Assembly (NCBI GenBank): GCA_030446805.1
Contig: JAUJMO010000001.1
Location: 1,338,980 to 1,402,979, forward strand
Origin: Caulobacteraceae bacterium
Lineage (GTDB): Bacteria; Pseudomonadota; Alphaproteobacteria; Caulobacterales; Caulobacteraceae
Reading direction: 5' to 3'
DNA: 64,000 nucleotides
Numbering within the stretch: the stretch's first letter is position 1; every line of letters begins with the position of its first letter. Both the position numbers and the translations under genes were made by a program. The notes under the pieces were generated by a model. The model saw only the letters and a list, made by a program, of their open reading frames with translations, did no database searches and had not been told where the DNA came from. This document shows positions 32,737 through 41,654 of this stretch, one piece after another.

Positions 32737-34460
32737 GCGGCCCCCAGCAGTTCCGGCGTGAGATCGTAGAGCTCCTCCGCGCCGGCACAGACGGCCGCGA
32801 CCTTGGCCGGCGCGGCGCTCAGCACCTGGTGGGCGTAGACTCGGGCCAGCGGAGCCTTGGCGGCGAGATAGGGGTCGGGCGAGCCGGCGGCGGCGAGAGC
32901 GCCCTTGGCCAGGAGCCAGCCGCCGGTCACATCGCCCAGCAAGGCCAGGAAGGGCGTGGCTCCGGCCAAAGAGTCGGGGGCGCCGCGCCGCTCCAGAAGC
33001 CAGGCGGCCGCCTGCTGCATGGCCGCCACGCCCGCGCTGAGCGGCGGCGCGAGGTCGTGGAGGCCGTGGGCGGCGGCCAGTTCGGCGGCGGTGTCGCGCA
33101 TGTCTTCGGCCAAGTCGCGGAGCGCGGCCCCCTCGTCCGCCGGCAGCTTGCGATTCACGAGATCCAGCGCCTGGACCCCGTTGGTCCCTTCGTAGATCGG
33201 CGCGATGCGGGCGTCGCGGTAGTGCTGGGCCGCGCCCGTTTCCTCCACAAAGCCCATGCCGCCGTGCACCTGGACGCCCATGGAGGCCACCTCCACGCCC
33301 ATGTCCGTCGACCAAGCCTTGGCCACAGGCACCAGCAGCTCGTAACGCCGGCGCGCGCGCTCGTCCGCCCCAGTCAGCTCGGCCTCCACGGCGGTCAGCA
33401 GGCAGATGGCGCGGCCGGCCTCGATGCGGGCCTTCATCACCGACAGGGTTCGGCGCACGTCCGGGTGGTCGAAGATGGGCGCGCCTGCTTCACCGGACCA
33501 TGAGGAGCGGCCCTGCCGCCGCTCCAGCGCATAGGCCAGAGCCTGCTGATAGGCGCGCTCGGCGATGCCCACCCCCTCGACGCCGACCCCCAGGCGGGCG
33601 GCGTTCATCATGGTGAACATATGCGCCAAGCCCTGATTGGGCTGGCCGACCAGCTCGGCGCGCGCGCCCTCGAACAGCATGGTGCAGGTGGGCGAGGCGT
33701 TGATGCCCAGCTTGTGCTCGATCCCGGCCGGCCGGAGATGGTTGGGCGAGCCCAGCGAGCCGTCCGGGTTCACCAGGAGCTTGGGCGCGAGAAACAGGGA
33801 GATGCCGCGCACCCCCTCCGGAGCCTCGGGCAGGCGGGCCAGCACCAGGTGGACGATGTTGTCGGCCAGATCATGGTCGCCCCAGGTGATATAGATCTTG
33901 GAGCCGTGCAGGGTGTAGGTCCCGTCCCCGTTTGGCAGGGCCCGGGTGCGGACGGCGCCCAGGTCCGTGCCGGCCTGGGGCTCGGTCAGGTTCATGGTCC
34001 CGGTCCACTCGCCGGAAACCAGCCGGGGCAGGTAGAGGGCTCGCTGCTGAGCGTCGCCGTGAGCCTGCAGGGCCTCGGCCGCGGCCAAGGTCAGCAGAGG
34101 GCACAGGCCGAAAGCCATGTTGGCCGCGTGCACCGTCTCCAGAACGGCCTGGGCGAGCGCCGTCGGCAGACCTTGGCCGCTCCACCGCTCGGGCGCGGAC
34201 AGCCCGGCCCAGCCGCCCTGGGCGTAGGCCTGGTAGGCTTCGCGGAAGCCGGCCGGGAGGGTGACCCGGCCGTTCTCGTAGCGCGCCCCTTGCTTGTCGC
34301 CCAGCCGGTTCAGCGGGGCCAGCACGTTCTCCGCCAGGTCCGCGGCGCCGGCCAGCACGGCTCCGAGCGTGTCGCGGTCCGGAGCATGCGGCAGCCGCCC
34401 CATGCCCGCCACCTCCGTTAGGGCGAAGCCGAGATCGCGGACAGGCGCGCGGTAGGTCAT
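32733..34460 (-). CDS. Acyl-CoA dehydrogenase with C-terminal extension
   Basis: 575 residues. The ACAD core has MNLTEPQAGTDLGAVRT, GSKIYITWGDHDL, QVHGGMGFVEETGAAQHYRDARIAPIYEGTNGV split over residues of about 150-440, with the catalytic Glu in YEGTNGVQALDL. A C-terminal ACDH_C-like helical domain (about 110 residues) marks the long AcdA-type members used for medium/long acyl-CoAs or 3-methylmercaptopropionyl-CoA-like substrates. Specificity is unknown. The ATG at 34460 was chosen over one 17 codons upstream. It diverges from yceI. Confidence 0.9.
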   Translation of the reverse strand: MTYRAPVRDLGFALTEVAGMGRLPHAPDRDTLGAVLAGAADLAENVLAPLNRLGDKQGARYENGRVTLPAGFREAYQAYAQGGWAGLSAPERWSGQGLPTALAQAVLETVHAANMAFGLCPLLTLAAAEALQAHGDAQQRALYLPRLVSGEWTGTMNLTEPQAGTDLGAVRTRALPNGDGTYTLHGSKIYITWGDHDLADNIVHLVLARLPEAPEGVRGISLFLAPKLLVNPDGSLGSPNHLRPAGIEHKLGINASPTCTMLFEGARAELVGQPNQGLAHMFTMMNAARLGVGVEGVGIAERAYQQALAYALERRQGRSSWSGEAGAPIFDHPDVRRTLSVMKARIEAGRAICLLTAVEAELTGADERARRRYELLVPVAKAWSTDMGVEVASMGVQVHGGMGFVEETGAAQHYRDARIAPIYEGTNGVQALDLVNRKLPADEGAALRDLAEDMRDTAAELAAAHGLHDLAPPLSAGVAAMQQAAAWLLERRGAPDSLAGATPFLALLGDVTGGWLLAKGALAAAGSPDPYLAAKAPLARVYAHQVLSAAPAKVAAVCAGAEELYDLTPELLGAA

Positions 34461-34553
34461 GAGCTGCGGTGTATGACTTGACGCGACGCCTTGCCAGCGC
34501 CAGATCAGCAACCGTCTCGGTCACAGATCGAGGTCCAATCACCGGAGATGATC

Positions 34554-35189
34554 ATGCGTAACTCCCTGGGCGGCGCGGCGGCGGCCTCCTTCGTGCTCCT
34601 GACCGCCTGGTCGGCCGCGCCGGTCGCCGCGCAGGCGCCTGCCGGATCTCCGGGCCGGGCCGAGGTGTCCCGCGTGTCGGCCGGAACTTACAAGGTCGAT
34701 CCCAACCACACCCAGGTGATCTGGTCGGTGGACCATCTCGGCTTCTCCACCCTGTCCGGCATGTTCGGCCAGATCACGGGCGCCTTGGTGCTCGATCCCG
34801 CGCGGCCGGCCGCCTCCAAGCTGAACGTCGAGATTCCGATGTCCGGACTGACGGTGACCTCCGAGGCCTTCGGCCGGCATCTGCGGACGCCGGACATGTT
34901 CGACGCCCAGAAGTTTCCGACGGCGCGCTTCGTGTCCACCTCCGTTCGGCCCCAGGGAACCCGGGCCGTCGTCACGGGCGACCTCACCCTGCACGGGGTG
35001 ACCAAGCCGGTGACGCTGCAGGTCGTGTTCACCGGCGCGGGCTCCAACCCCATGAATCGCACGCCCACGGTCGGCTTTTCCGCCACCACGAGCATCAAGC
35101 GCAGCGACTTCGGGCTGGGCTACGCCGCGCCCGCGGTGTCAGACCAGGTGGAGCTGCGGATCGCAGGCGCGTTCGAAAAGACGAGCTGA
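34554..35189 (+). CDS. YceI family periplasmic lipid-binding protein
   Basis: 211 residues: a signal peptide ending near APVAAQAP, then the YceI lipocalin-like barrel (YKVDPNHTQVIWSVDHLGFSTLSG, HLRTPDMFDAQKFPTARF, GDLTLHGVTKPVTL, FSATTSIKRSDFGLGY). Family members bind isoprenoids or fatty acids. The ATG at 34554 has GGAG seven bases upstream, better than the ATG at 34548. The cytochrome b561 gene follows, a recurrent pairing. Confidence 0.93.
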   Translation: MRNSLGGAAAASFVLLTAWSAAPVAAQAPAGSPGRAEVSRVSAGTYKVDPNHTQVIWSVDHLGFSTLSGMFGQITGALVLDPARPAASKLNVEIPMSGLTVTSEAFGRHLRTPDMFDAQKFPTARFVSTSVRPQGTRAVVTGDLTLHGVTKPVTLQVVFTGAGSNPMNRTPTVGFSATTSIKRSDFGLGYAAPAVSDQVELRIAGAFEKTS

Positions 35190-35265
35190 GCCGGGCCCGG
35201 GCGGCCCCGCCCATTGACGCACGACGCGCATGGGCGAAGCTGCGCGGCCAGGACGGGAGAAGCCC

Positions 35266-35850
35266 ATGACGACGGCCGACGCCACCCATGAGAGCCGCAG
35301 GGCGGGAGGGCGGTACTCGTCCGTCTCCATCGGGCTGCACTGGATCATCGCCGCCCTCCTGATCACCCAGGTGATCCTGGGGCTCAGGTTCGAGGACATG
35401 CCGCGGGGGCCCGCCAAGGGCGAAGCCTTTGCGCTGCATATGTCGTTGGGGATCACCATCCTGCTGCTCAGCCTGGCGCGGCTGCTATGGCGGCTGACGC
35501 ACCCGGCGCCGCCGCTTCCGGATCACTACAAGGCCTGGGAGCGGCTGCTGGCGCGAGCCACCCACGTGCTCTTCTACGTCGTGATGATCGGCATGCCGCT
35601 GACGGGCTGGATCATGACCTCGGCCGGGCCGCGGCCCTATCCCGAGCTCTGGGGCCTGCTGCCCTGGCCCAAGCTGCCCGTGGGCGAGGCCCTGGCGGGG
35701 CCCTCGAGCGGATTCCACCACCGTGGCCCCTGGATTTTCTGGACGCTGCTGGCCTTGCACGTCGCGGGCGCGCTCAAGCACCAGTTGCTCGACCGCGACG
35801 GCACCCTGTGGCGCATGCTGCCGCTTGTTCCTCGCGGGGCAGCGCGCTGA
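35266..35850 (+). CDS. Cytochrome b561 family protein
   Basis: 194 residues with four transmembrane helices and heme-ligand His in SIGLHWIIAALL, FALHMSLGI, RATHVLFYVV and LALHVAGALKHQ. This is the CybB type that passes electrons between quinol and periplasmic or superoxide partners. The ATG at 35266 follows GGGAGAAG. It lies 76 bases after yceI, and its TGA overlaps the presumed CTG start of tsaC. Confidence 0.92.
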   Translation: MTTADATHESRRAGGRYSSVSIGLHWIIAALLITQVILGLRFEDMPRGPAKGEAFALHMSLGITILLLSLARLLWRLTHPAPPLPDHYKAWERLLARATHVLFYVVMIGMPLTGWIMTSAGPRPYPELWGLLPWPKLPVGEALAGPSSGFHHRGPWIFWTLLALHVAGALKHQLLDRDGTLWRMLPLVPRGAAR

Positions 35851-36767
35851 CGGGGGCGGAGCTGGCCGCGGAAGCGCTGCGCCGCGGCCAGCTGGTCATC
35901 CTGCCCACCGAGACGGTGTACGGCCTGGCGGCCGACGCCGGGAACACCGAAGCGGTGGCGCGCTTGTTCGAAGCCAAGGGGCGGCCGCGGTTCAATCCCC
36001 TGATCGCGCATGTGGCGGACATGGGGGCGGCCGAGCGGCTGGCCGTGTTCGACGACCGGGCCCGCGCCCTGGCGGCGGCGTTCTGGCCGGGACCGCTGAC
36101 GCTCGTGGCGCCCCTGCGGGAGGGCGCGGGCGTGTGCGATCTAGCGCGCGCGGGGTTGAACACGGTCGCGGTGCGCGTGCCGGCGCATCGGCTGGCGGGC
36201 GAGGTGCTCCGAGCCTTCGGAGGCGCGCTGGTCGCCCCGTCCGCCAACCGCTCCGGGCGGCCCAGTCCCACCACCGTGGAGGATGCGCGGGAGGAGACGG
36301 GGTCAGCGGCGGCCGTGGTTCTGGACGGCGGCCCTTGCCTGGTGGGGCTGGAGTCCACGGTGGTGGCGGCGCTGGACGGGAAGCTGCAGCTGCTACGCCC
36401 GGGCGCGGTGATCCGCGCCGAGATCGAGGCCGCCGCGGGGCCGCTGCTGGAGGCGGAGGCGGACGCCAAACGCTCGCCGGGGCGATTGGCCCTGCACTAC
36501 GCCCCCGAGGCGCCCGTGCGACTGGATGCGGAGGGGCCGGGCCCGGACGAGGCGTTCCTGGCGTTCGGGCCGGCGCCGCAGGGGCCGCGGGTCTGGAGCC
36601 TCAGCCCTGGCCGGGACCTGCGCGAAGCCGCGGCCAACCTGTTCGCCCTGCTGCGGACGGCGGATCGCACCGGACCACGCGCGATCGCCGTGGCGCCCGT
36701 TCCGGACGAGGGATTGGGCGAGGCCATCAACGACCGGCTGCGCCGCGCGGCCGGTTGGGTGGGGTAG
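35847..36767 (+). CDS. tsaC: L-threonylcarbamoyladenylate synthase (Sua5/YrdC type)
   Basis: About 306 residues. The YrdC domain has LVILPTETVYGLAADA, AKGRPRFNPLIAHV, FWPGPLTLV and APSANRSGRPSPTT. A C-terminal Sua5 domain begins after SPGRLALHYAPEAPV. It makes threonylcarbamoyl-AMP for t6A tRNA modification. No ATG precedes the conserved core. Either a CTG overlapping the cytochrome stop (CTGA, 35847) or a GTG at 35808 is the start. Confidence 0.92.
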   Translation: MTGAELAAEALRRGQLVILPTETVYGLAADAGNTEAVARLFEAKGRPRFNPLIAHVADMGAAERLAVFDDRARALAAAFWPGPLTLVAPLREGAGVCDLARAGLNTVAVRVPAHRLAGEVLRAFGGALVAPSANRSGRPSPTTVEDAREETGSAAAVVLDGGPCLVGLESTVVAALDGKLQLLRPGAVIRAEIEAAAGPLLEAEADAKRSPGRLALHYAPEAPVRLDAEGPGPDEAFLAFGPAPQGPRVWSLSPGRDLREAAANLFALLRTADRTGPRAIAVAPVPDEGLGEAINDRLRRAAGWVG

Positions 36768-36772
36768 GCGCC

Positions 36773-36789
36773 CCCCGCTGAGCGCGGGG
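36773..36789. terminator. Hairpin between convergent tsaC and peroxiredoxin genes
   Basis: CCCCGC and GCGGGG form a six-base stem with loop TGAGC in the 31-base gap between two convergent genes. It lacks a T tract, so it may serve as a weak bidirectional transcript end. Confidence 0.4.
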
Positions 36790-36798
36790 TGTACGTGC

Positions 36799-37287
36799 TC
36801 AGGTCGCCAGCTGCTCGAGCAGGTGCTCCGCGGAGCTCACGGTGAACTGGCCAGGCTCTTCGATGTTGAGCTTCTCGACCACGCCGTCGCGAACCAGCAT
36901 GGAATAGCGCCGCGAACGGACCCCCATGCCGAACTTCGAGGCGTCCATCTCCAGTTCGATGGCGCGGGTGAACTCGCCGGACCCGTCCGCCAGAAGGATG
37001 ATCTCGTCGGTCAGGCCCTGGTTCTCCGCCCAGGCCCCCATGACGAAGACGTCGTTGACCGACACGCAGGCGATGCGGTCCACGCCGTGGCCCTTGAGCT
37101 CCCCCGCGCGCTCCTTGAAACCTGGCAGGTGGTGCGCCGAGCAGGTGGGCGTGAAGGCGCCGGGCACGGCGATCAGGGCCACCGTCCTGCCGTTGAACAG
37201 CTCGGCCGTGGTCAGGGGCTTGGGACCCTCGACGGTCATGGTCATGAAGGTGGCGTCCGGCAAACGGTCGCCGATCTGGATAGGCAT
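36799..37287 (-). CDS. Peroxiredoxin (Prx5 / hybrid-type subfamily)
   Basis: 162 residues. The peroxidatic Cys lies in PGAFTPTCSAHHLPGF (about residue 49). The subfamily block VSVNDVFVMGAWAENQG and the late VRSRRYSMLVRDGVVEKLNIEEPG match bacterial Prx5. These reduce H2O2 and organic peroxides using glutathione/glutaredoxin or thioredoxin; no second conserved Cys is obvious, so a 1-Cys mechanism is likely. It diverges from yqgE with a 105-base spacer. Confidence 0.92.
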   Translation of the reverse strand: MPIQIGDRLPDATFMTMTVEGPKPLTTAELFNGRTVALIAVPGAFTPTCSAHHLPGFKERAGELKGHGVDRIACVSVNDVFVMGAWAENQGLTDEIILLADGSGEFTRAIELEMDASKFGMGVRSRRYSMLVRDGVVEKLNIEEPGQFTVSSAEHLLEQLAT

Positions 37288-37392
37288 TACGGGCGGTCCT
37301 TGCAGCTGGAGGTGATCTAAACGCCGCTCCGGGCCGCGCCAAGTCGCGGCGCCGCTTGCAAGACCCCCTCCCGGGACTCCAGATAAGCGAAC

Positions 37393-38022
37393 ATGAGCGA
37401 CTTCGAAGACGAGCTCGAGGATTGGGACGACGACGAGGACGAGCTGGAGCTCGACCCCTCCGCCGAATTCCTGTCCGGACGCCTGCTGATCGCGATGCCC
37501 GGAATCGAGGATCCGCGCTTCGAGCAAGCGCTGATCCTGGTGTGCGCGCATACGCCGGAGCACGCCATGGGCATCACGCTGAACCGTCCGCTGGACGGGG
37601 TCACGGTTCCCGACCTGCTGGGTCGCCTCAAGGTCAAGACCGACATCGAGCTGCCGCCCCAGTTGGTGCTGGCCGGCGGCCCGGTGGAGCGCGAACGCGG
37701 CTTCGTGCTGCACACGGAGGATTACCGCGCGCCCGAGAGCACCGTGCCGGTGGTGGAGGGCATTGCGCTCACCGCCACCCGGGACGTTCTGCAGGCCATG
37801 GGACACGCAGCGCAGCGGCCCCGACGGTCCACCCTGGCGCTGGGCTATGCGGGCTGGGGCCCGGGCCAGCTCGAGCGGGAGATCCGCGAGAACGTATGGC
37901 TGACCTGCGACCCCGACGAGGTGCTGGTGTTCGGCGACGACCACGAGGCGAAGTGGGGGCGTGCGCTGGCCAAACTGGGCGTGAGCGCCGCAATGCTGTC
38001 CACGCAGTCGGGAAGCGCCTAG
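37393..38022 (+). CDS. yqgE: YqgE/AlgH family protein (UPF0301)
   Basis: 209 residues with an acidic N-terminal extension (DEDELELD). UPF0301 blocks follow: FLSGRLLIAMPGIEDPRFEQALILVCAH split over about residues 26-53, GITLNRPL, LAGGPVERERGFVLH, and LGYAGWGPGQLEREI. The molecular role is unresolved; in some bacteria it influences transcription or alginate. It ends eight bases from the convergent pdeA stop. Confidence 0.92.
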   Translation: MSDFEDELEDWDDDEDELELDPSAEFLSGRLLIAMPGIEDPRFEQALILVCAHTPEHAMGITLNRPLDGVTVPDLLGRLKVKTDIELPPQLVLAGGPVERERGFVLHTEDYRAPESTVPVVEGIALTATRDVLQAMGHAAQRPRRSTLALGYAGWGPGQLEREIRENVWLTCDPDEVLVFGDDHEAKWGRALAKLGVSAAMLSTQSGSA

Positions 38023-38030
38023 CCGAGCCC

Positions 38031-39755
38031 TCAGCTCCGTGTCCGGATCGGGGCCTTCCCGTCCAGCAGGCTTTCGTGGAGATAGACCTCCGCGCCGGTG
38101 GGCTCGAGCGCCGGCGAATAGCCGAAGCCTTGGCCGTAGTCGCAGCCGAGCTTGAGCAGGGCCTCGGCCATGGCGGCGTTCTCCACGCCTTCCGCCACCA
38201 CCTCCATGTCGAGGTCGCGACCCAGCGAAGTGACCGACCGGACGATCTTGGTCGAGCCCTCGTTGCTCAGCATGGTCATAACGAAATAGCGGTCGATCTT
38301 GAGCGTGTGGAACGGCAGCCGCGTCAGGTAGGAAAGCGACGAAAAGCCCGTGCCGAAGTCGTCCAGCGCTAGGCCGGCGCCAGCGGCGCGGAGGCGGTGC
38401 AGCACCTCGGCCGCCGCATCCGGGTCACGCATGATGTCGCTTTCGGTGATCTCCAGCTTGAGCGCGCCCGACGGCAGGGCGTGGCGCCGCGCAAGCTCGG
38501 CGACCTCCTCGACAAGCCCGACCCGCTCGATCTCCCCCGGGGACAGATTGACGCTGACCCACAGCGCGCCGGCCGAGGGATGGCGTCGCCGCCAGGCGGC
38601 CAGTTGGCCGGAAGCCTGGGTCAGCATCTGCCGGCCCACCTCGATCATCAGCCCCATCTCCTGCGCCAGGGGCAGGAACTCGTCGGGCGGGATCAGCCCT
38701 CGCTTGGGGTGCTTCCAACGGACCAGGGCCTCGAAGCCGGCCACGCGGCCGGTCTCCAACCGCACCACGGGCTGGTAGTAGGCCTGGAGCTCGCTGCGGG
38801 TTATGGCCAGGCGGAGGTCGGCCTCCAGCGCCAGGCGGGACAGGCTGTCCATCTCCAGCGCCTTGCCATAGGCGGAGGGGCCGGCCGCGCCCGGAGCCGC
38901 ATTGCGGGTCGCTTCGACGGAAAGCTCGGCCCGGCGGAGCAGCTCCGCGGCTTCCGGGGCGTCCGCGCCGCCGCGGGCTTCCACGGCGCCCACGGTCAGG
39001 GTGGGGAAGATGTCGAAGCCGGCGATCCGCAGCGGCTGCTCCAGAGCCGTGCGCAGGGTCTCGACCGCCCCGGAGCCGCCGGCGGCCCTGGGCACGAAGA
39101 TGGCGAACTCGTCCTCGCCGATGCGGGCGGGCAGGAACTCGGGCGGGAAGGCGGCGGCCAAGCGCGCGCCCAGCGCCGCCAGCACGAGGTCGGCGCGCTC
39201 GTGGCCCAAGGCCTCGTTGAGTCTGCGCAGCCGGTTCAGGTCCGCGGCCACCAGCTCGAACACCTCCGGCGACTGCAGGGCCGCACGCGCCCGCGCGAGA
39301 AAGCCAGGGCGGTCCAGCAGGCCGGTCAGGCGGTCCACATCGCCGGGGCCGAAGCGCGCCTCGGCCGCCACCGCGCCCGCCGCCCTTCCGTCCTCCAGCC
39401 AGGCCCCGCGCCAGACCAGGGTCGGTCCCCCCCGCATGCGCAGCCGCGCGTGCACCTCCGCCCCGGCCTCGCGGGTGCGGAGCAGATCCTCCAGCAGGGC
39501 CAGATCCTGCGGCTGGGTCAGCGCGGTCACGACCGCGCTCGTGGCTTCGTCGCCGAGCGGGCCCAGGCCCAGGCTACGGGCCGCACCCGCCACCCGCAGC
39601 CGGTCGCGCCCCGGCTCCCAAATCCACAGCGCCGCATCGCCCCCGCCCAAAGCCTCCAGAACCTCGAAGGCGTCCCAATCACCGCGATAGGCGACGGCGG
39701 CCAGCTCACGTCCAGGTGCGTCAGTCAGGCTGGCTCCGCCGACGTCACGGTTCAT
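38031..39755 (-). CDS. pdeA: PAS-GEDEF-EAL cyclic-di-GMP phosphodiesterase, PdeA-like
   Basis: 574 residues. A PAS-like N-terminal part (about 20-135) precedes a degenerate GGDEF domain (about 140-290) whose active site reads GEDEF at 213-217, and an intact EAL domain (about 310-570). The EAL domain has EALVRW at 342, NLSPGEIE, LEITESDIM, DDFGTG at 465-470, KIDRYFV and AEGVEN. Caulobacter crescentus CC3396 (PdeA) has the same layout and the same GEDEF, where GTP binding activates the EAL phosphodiesterase. Its ATG overlaps the GNAT stop (ATGA), at the 3' end of the cox gene run. Confidence 0.9.
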   Translation of the reverse strand: MNRDVGGASLTDAPGRELAAVAYRGDWDAFEVLEALGGGDAALWIWEPGRDRLRVAGAARSLGLGPLGDEATSAVVTALTQPQDLALLEDLLRTREAGAEVHARLRMRGGPTLVWRGAWLEDGRAAGAVAAEARFGPGDVDRLTGLLDRPGFLARARAALQSPEVFELVAADLNRLRRLNEALGHERADLVLAALGARLAAAFPPEFLPARIGEDEFAIFVPRAAGGSGAVETLRTALEQPLRIAGFDIFPTLTVGAVEARGGADAPEAAELLRRAELSVEATRNAAPGAAGPSAYGKALEMDSLSRLALEADLRLAITRSELQAYYQPVVRLETGRVAGFEALVRWKHPKRGLIPPDEFLPLAQEMGLMIEVGRQMLTQASGQLAAWRRRHPSAGALWVSVNLSPGEIERVGLVEEVAELARRHALPSGALKLEITESDIMRDPDAAAEVLHRLRAAGAGLALDDFGTGFSSLSYLTRLPFHTLKIDRYFVMTMLSNEGSTKIVRSVTSLGRDLDMEVVAEGVENAAMAEALLKLGCDYGQGFGYSPALEPTGAEVYLHESLLDGKAPIRTRS

Positions 39756-40336
39756 GTACGACTCTCCAGGCTGTCCGGGCGCACGATGCCGAACAGCGAG
39801 TGGTCCCGCCAATGGCCGTCGATCTGCAGATAGGCGCGGGCGCGCCCCTCGGGTTCGAAACCGCACTTCTCCAGCACGCGGGCGGAGCGGGCGTTCTCCG
39901 GGACGCAGGCGGCCTCCACACGGTGCAGGCCCAGCCGCTCGAAGGCGAAACGCACCGCGGCCTCGACTGCGGCGGTGGTGTATCCCCGCCCGGCGAAGCT
40001 GGCGCCCGCCCAATAGCCCAGGGTCGCGGTCTGGGCGACGCCGCGGCGGATGTTGGACAGGGATAGGCCGCCGGTCAGCGCGCCGTCTTCGATTCGGAAC
40101 ACCAGGAAACGATACGCGATTCCTTCCGCCCGTTCGCGCGCATAGGCGGTCAACCGTCGACGAAAGGCGTTGCGGGTCAGATCGTCAGGCGGCCAGGTCG
40201 GCTCCCAGGGTTGCAGAAAGGCCCGAGAGCGTTCGCGAAGCGCCGCCCATTCCTCATAATCGGTGCGGCGGGGCGGGCGCAGCCGGACGCCGCGCCCTTC
40301 CACCGTCCAGGCGCCGTCGGGCGCGAGCCACTCCAT
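39752..40336 (-). CDS. GNAT N-acetyltransferase, RimJ/RimL type
   Basis: 194 residues. The GNAT core has RLRPPRRTDYEEWAALRERS, LGYWAGASFAGRGYTTAAVEA (acetyl-CoA binding) and RVEAACVPENARSARVLEKCGF. RimJ-like members acetylate N-terminal Ala/Ser of ribosomal proteins; many homologues act on other proteins. It lies 37 bases after the M16 peptidase gene and overlaps the start of pdeA. Confidence 0.9.
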   Translation of the reverse strand: MEWLAPDGAWTVEGRGVRLRPPRRTDYEEWAALRERSRAFLQPWEPTWPPDDLTRNAFRRRLTAYARERAEGIAYRFLVFRIEDGALTGGLSLSNIRRGVAQTATLGYWAGASFAGRGYTTAAVEAAVRFAFERLGLHRVEAACVPENARSARVLEKCGFEPEGRARAYLQIDGHWRDHSLFGIVRPDSLESRT

Positions 40337-40373
40337 GGCAGCCGACAAGAGCGGGCCTCCTATGGAATTCGCT

Positions 40374-41654
40374 CTAACGCGCGGCCGCACCTTGGGGAAG
40401 CGCCGCCTGGAACGCCTCAACCGCGCCTGCGGCCGCCTTGGGGCCCAGGACCGCACCGGCGCTGCGTCCGTCGCCCAGGACGCGGGCGCCCACCCGGCGC
40501 AGGTCGTCCAGGGTCACGGCTTCAATGGCCTCCGACAGCTCGTGCGAGGTGAACACTCGGTTGAACAACAGGATCTGGCCCGCCGCTTGTTCGGCGCGGG
40601 CCAGGGTGGATTCGCGGGCCATGAACAGCCCGGACTTGAGCAAGGTCTTGGCCCGGCGGAGCTCGGCTTCGCCGGGGTGTTCGGCCAGTTCGGCGATCTG
40701 GCCCGCCGTCACTCTGGCGGCTTCCGCCGCACTCTTACCGCCCGTGCCGGCGTAAACACCCAGGAGGCCGCCGTCCTCATAGGTCTCGGCGTAGCTGTCG
40801 ATGCTGTAGGCCAGGCCGCGCTGTTCCCGTACGTGCTGGAACAGGCGCGAGCTCATGCCCCCGCCCAGCGCTTCGGCGAACAGGCGGAAAGCGAAATAGT
40901 CCGGGTCTCGCACCCCAAGGCCCGGCAGCAGCAGGACCAGGTGCGCCTGCTCCAGCCGCCGGGACTCTGTTGCCGCTCCGCCGGCGAAGGCGGCGAGCTC
41001 TGGTTCGCCCTTCATGCCGGAGGGGGCCGCGTGCCCGAACCAGGCTTCCGCGACCCGGAGCGCTTGGTCCTCGTCGACGGCGCCGGCCATGCTGACCACC
41101 ATCCGCTCGGGCGCGTACAGCCGCGCCCGCCACGCGTTCAAGCTGTCCGGCTGCGCCGTCCCGATACTGCCCGTCGTGCCCAGGATGGGGCGGCCCAGCG
41201 GGACATCCCCCCAGGCGCGAGCCTGGGCCAGCTCGAAGACGTGGTCGTCCGGGGTGTCGGTCGCCTCCGCGATCTCCTGCGCGATGACGCCCTTTTCACG
41301 CTCCAGTTCGCCGGCCTCGAGCGTCGGGCGGAACACGAGGTCGCTGGTGATTTCGGCCGCGAGCGGCAGCCCGTTCTTCAGGGTCCGGACCTGGAAACTG
41401 GTGCGCTCATGACCGGTGGCGGCGTTGATGGACCCGCCCGCGTCCTCCACCGCTTCGGCGAGCTGACGCGCGTCGCGGGCGCCCGCTCCCTTGAACACCA
41501 TGTGCTCCAAAAGGTGGCTCCAGCCGGAGCGGCCGGCGTCCTCCCAACGGGAACCGCCACGAACCACCACGGACAAGGACAGGGTTTCAAGTTCGGGCTG
41601 GGGATCGACGGCCACGCGCACGCCGTTGGCCAGCCGGTGAAGACGGGCGCTCAC
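40374..41654 (-). CDS. M16 family zinc metallopeptidase (pitrilysin / mitochondrial processing peptidase-like)
   Basis: 426 residues. The inverted zinc site HLLEH (SHLLEHMVFKG) is at about residues 47-51 and the distal Glu in EREKGVIAQEI. The second half is the inactive M16 repeat with GLAYSIDSY. In alphaproteobacteria this gene usually follows thrC; here it follows surf1 directly, with a GTGA stop/start overlap. Its substrates are unknown. Confidence 0.94.
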   Translation of the reverse strand: MSARLHRLANGVRVAVDPQPELETLSLSVVVRGGSRWEDAGRSGWSHLLEHMVFKGAGARDARQLAEAVEDAGGSINAATGHERTSFQVRTLKNGLPLAAEITSDLVFRPTLEAGELEREKGVIAQEIAEATDTPDDHVFELAQARAWGDVPLGRPILGTTGSIGTAQPDSLNAWRARLYAPERMVVSMAGAVDEDQALRVAEAWFGHAAPSGMKGEPELAAFAGGAATESRRLEQAHLVLLLPGLGVRDPDYFAFRLFAEALGGGMSSRLFQHVREQRGLAYSIDSYAETYEDGGLLGVYAGTGGKSAAEAARVTAGQIAELAEHPGEAELRRAKTLLKSGLFMARESTLARAEQAAGQILLFNRVFTSHELSEAIEAVTLDDLRRVGARVLGDGRSAGAVLGPKAAAGAVEAFQAALPQGAAAR

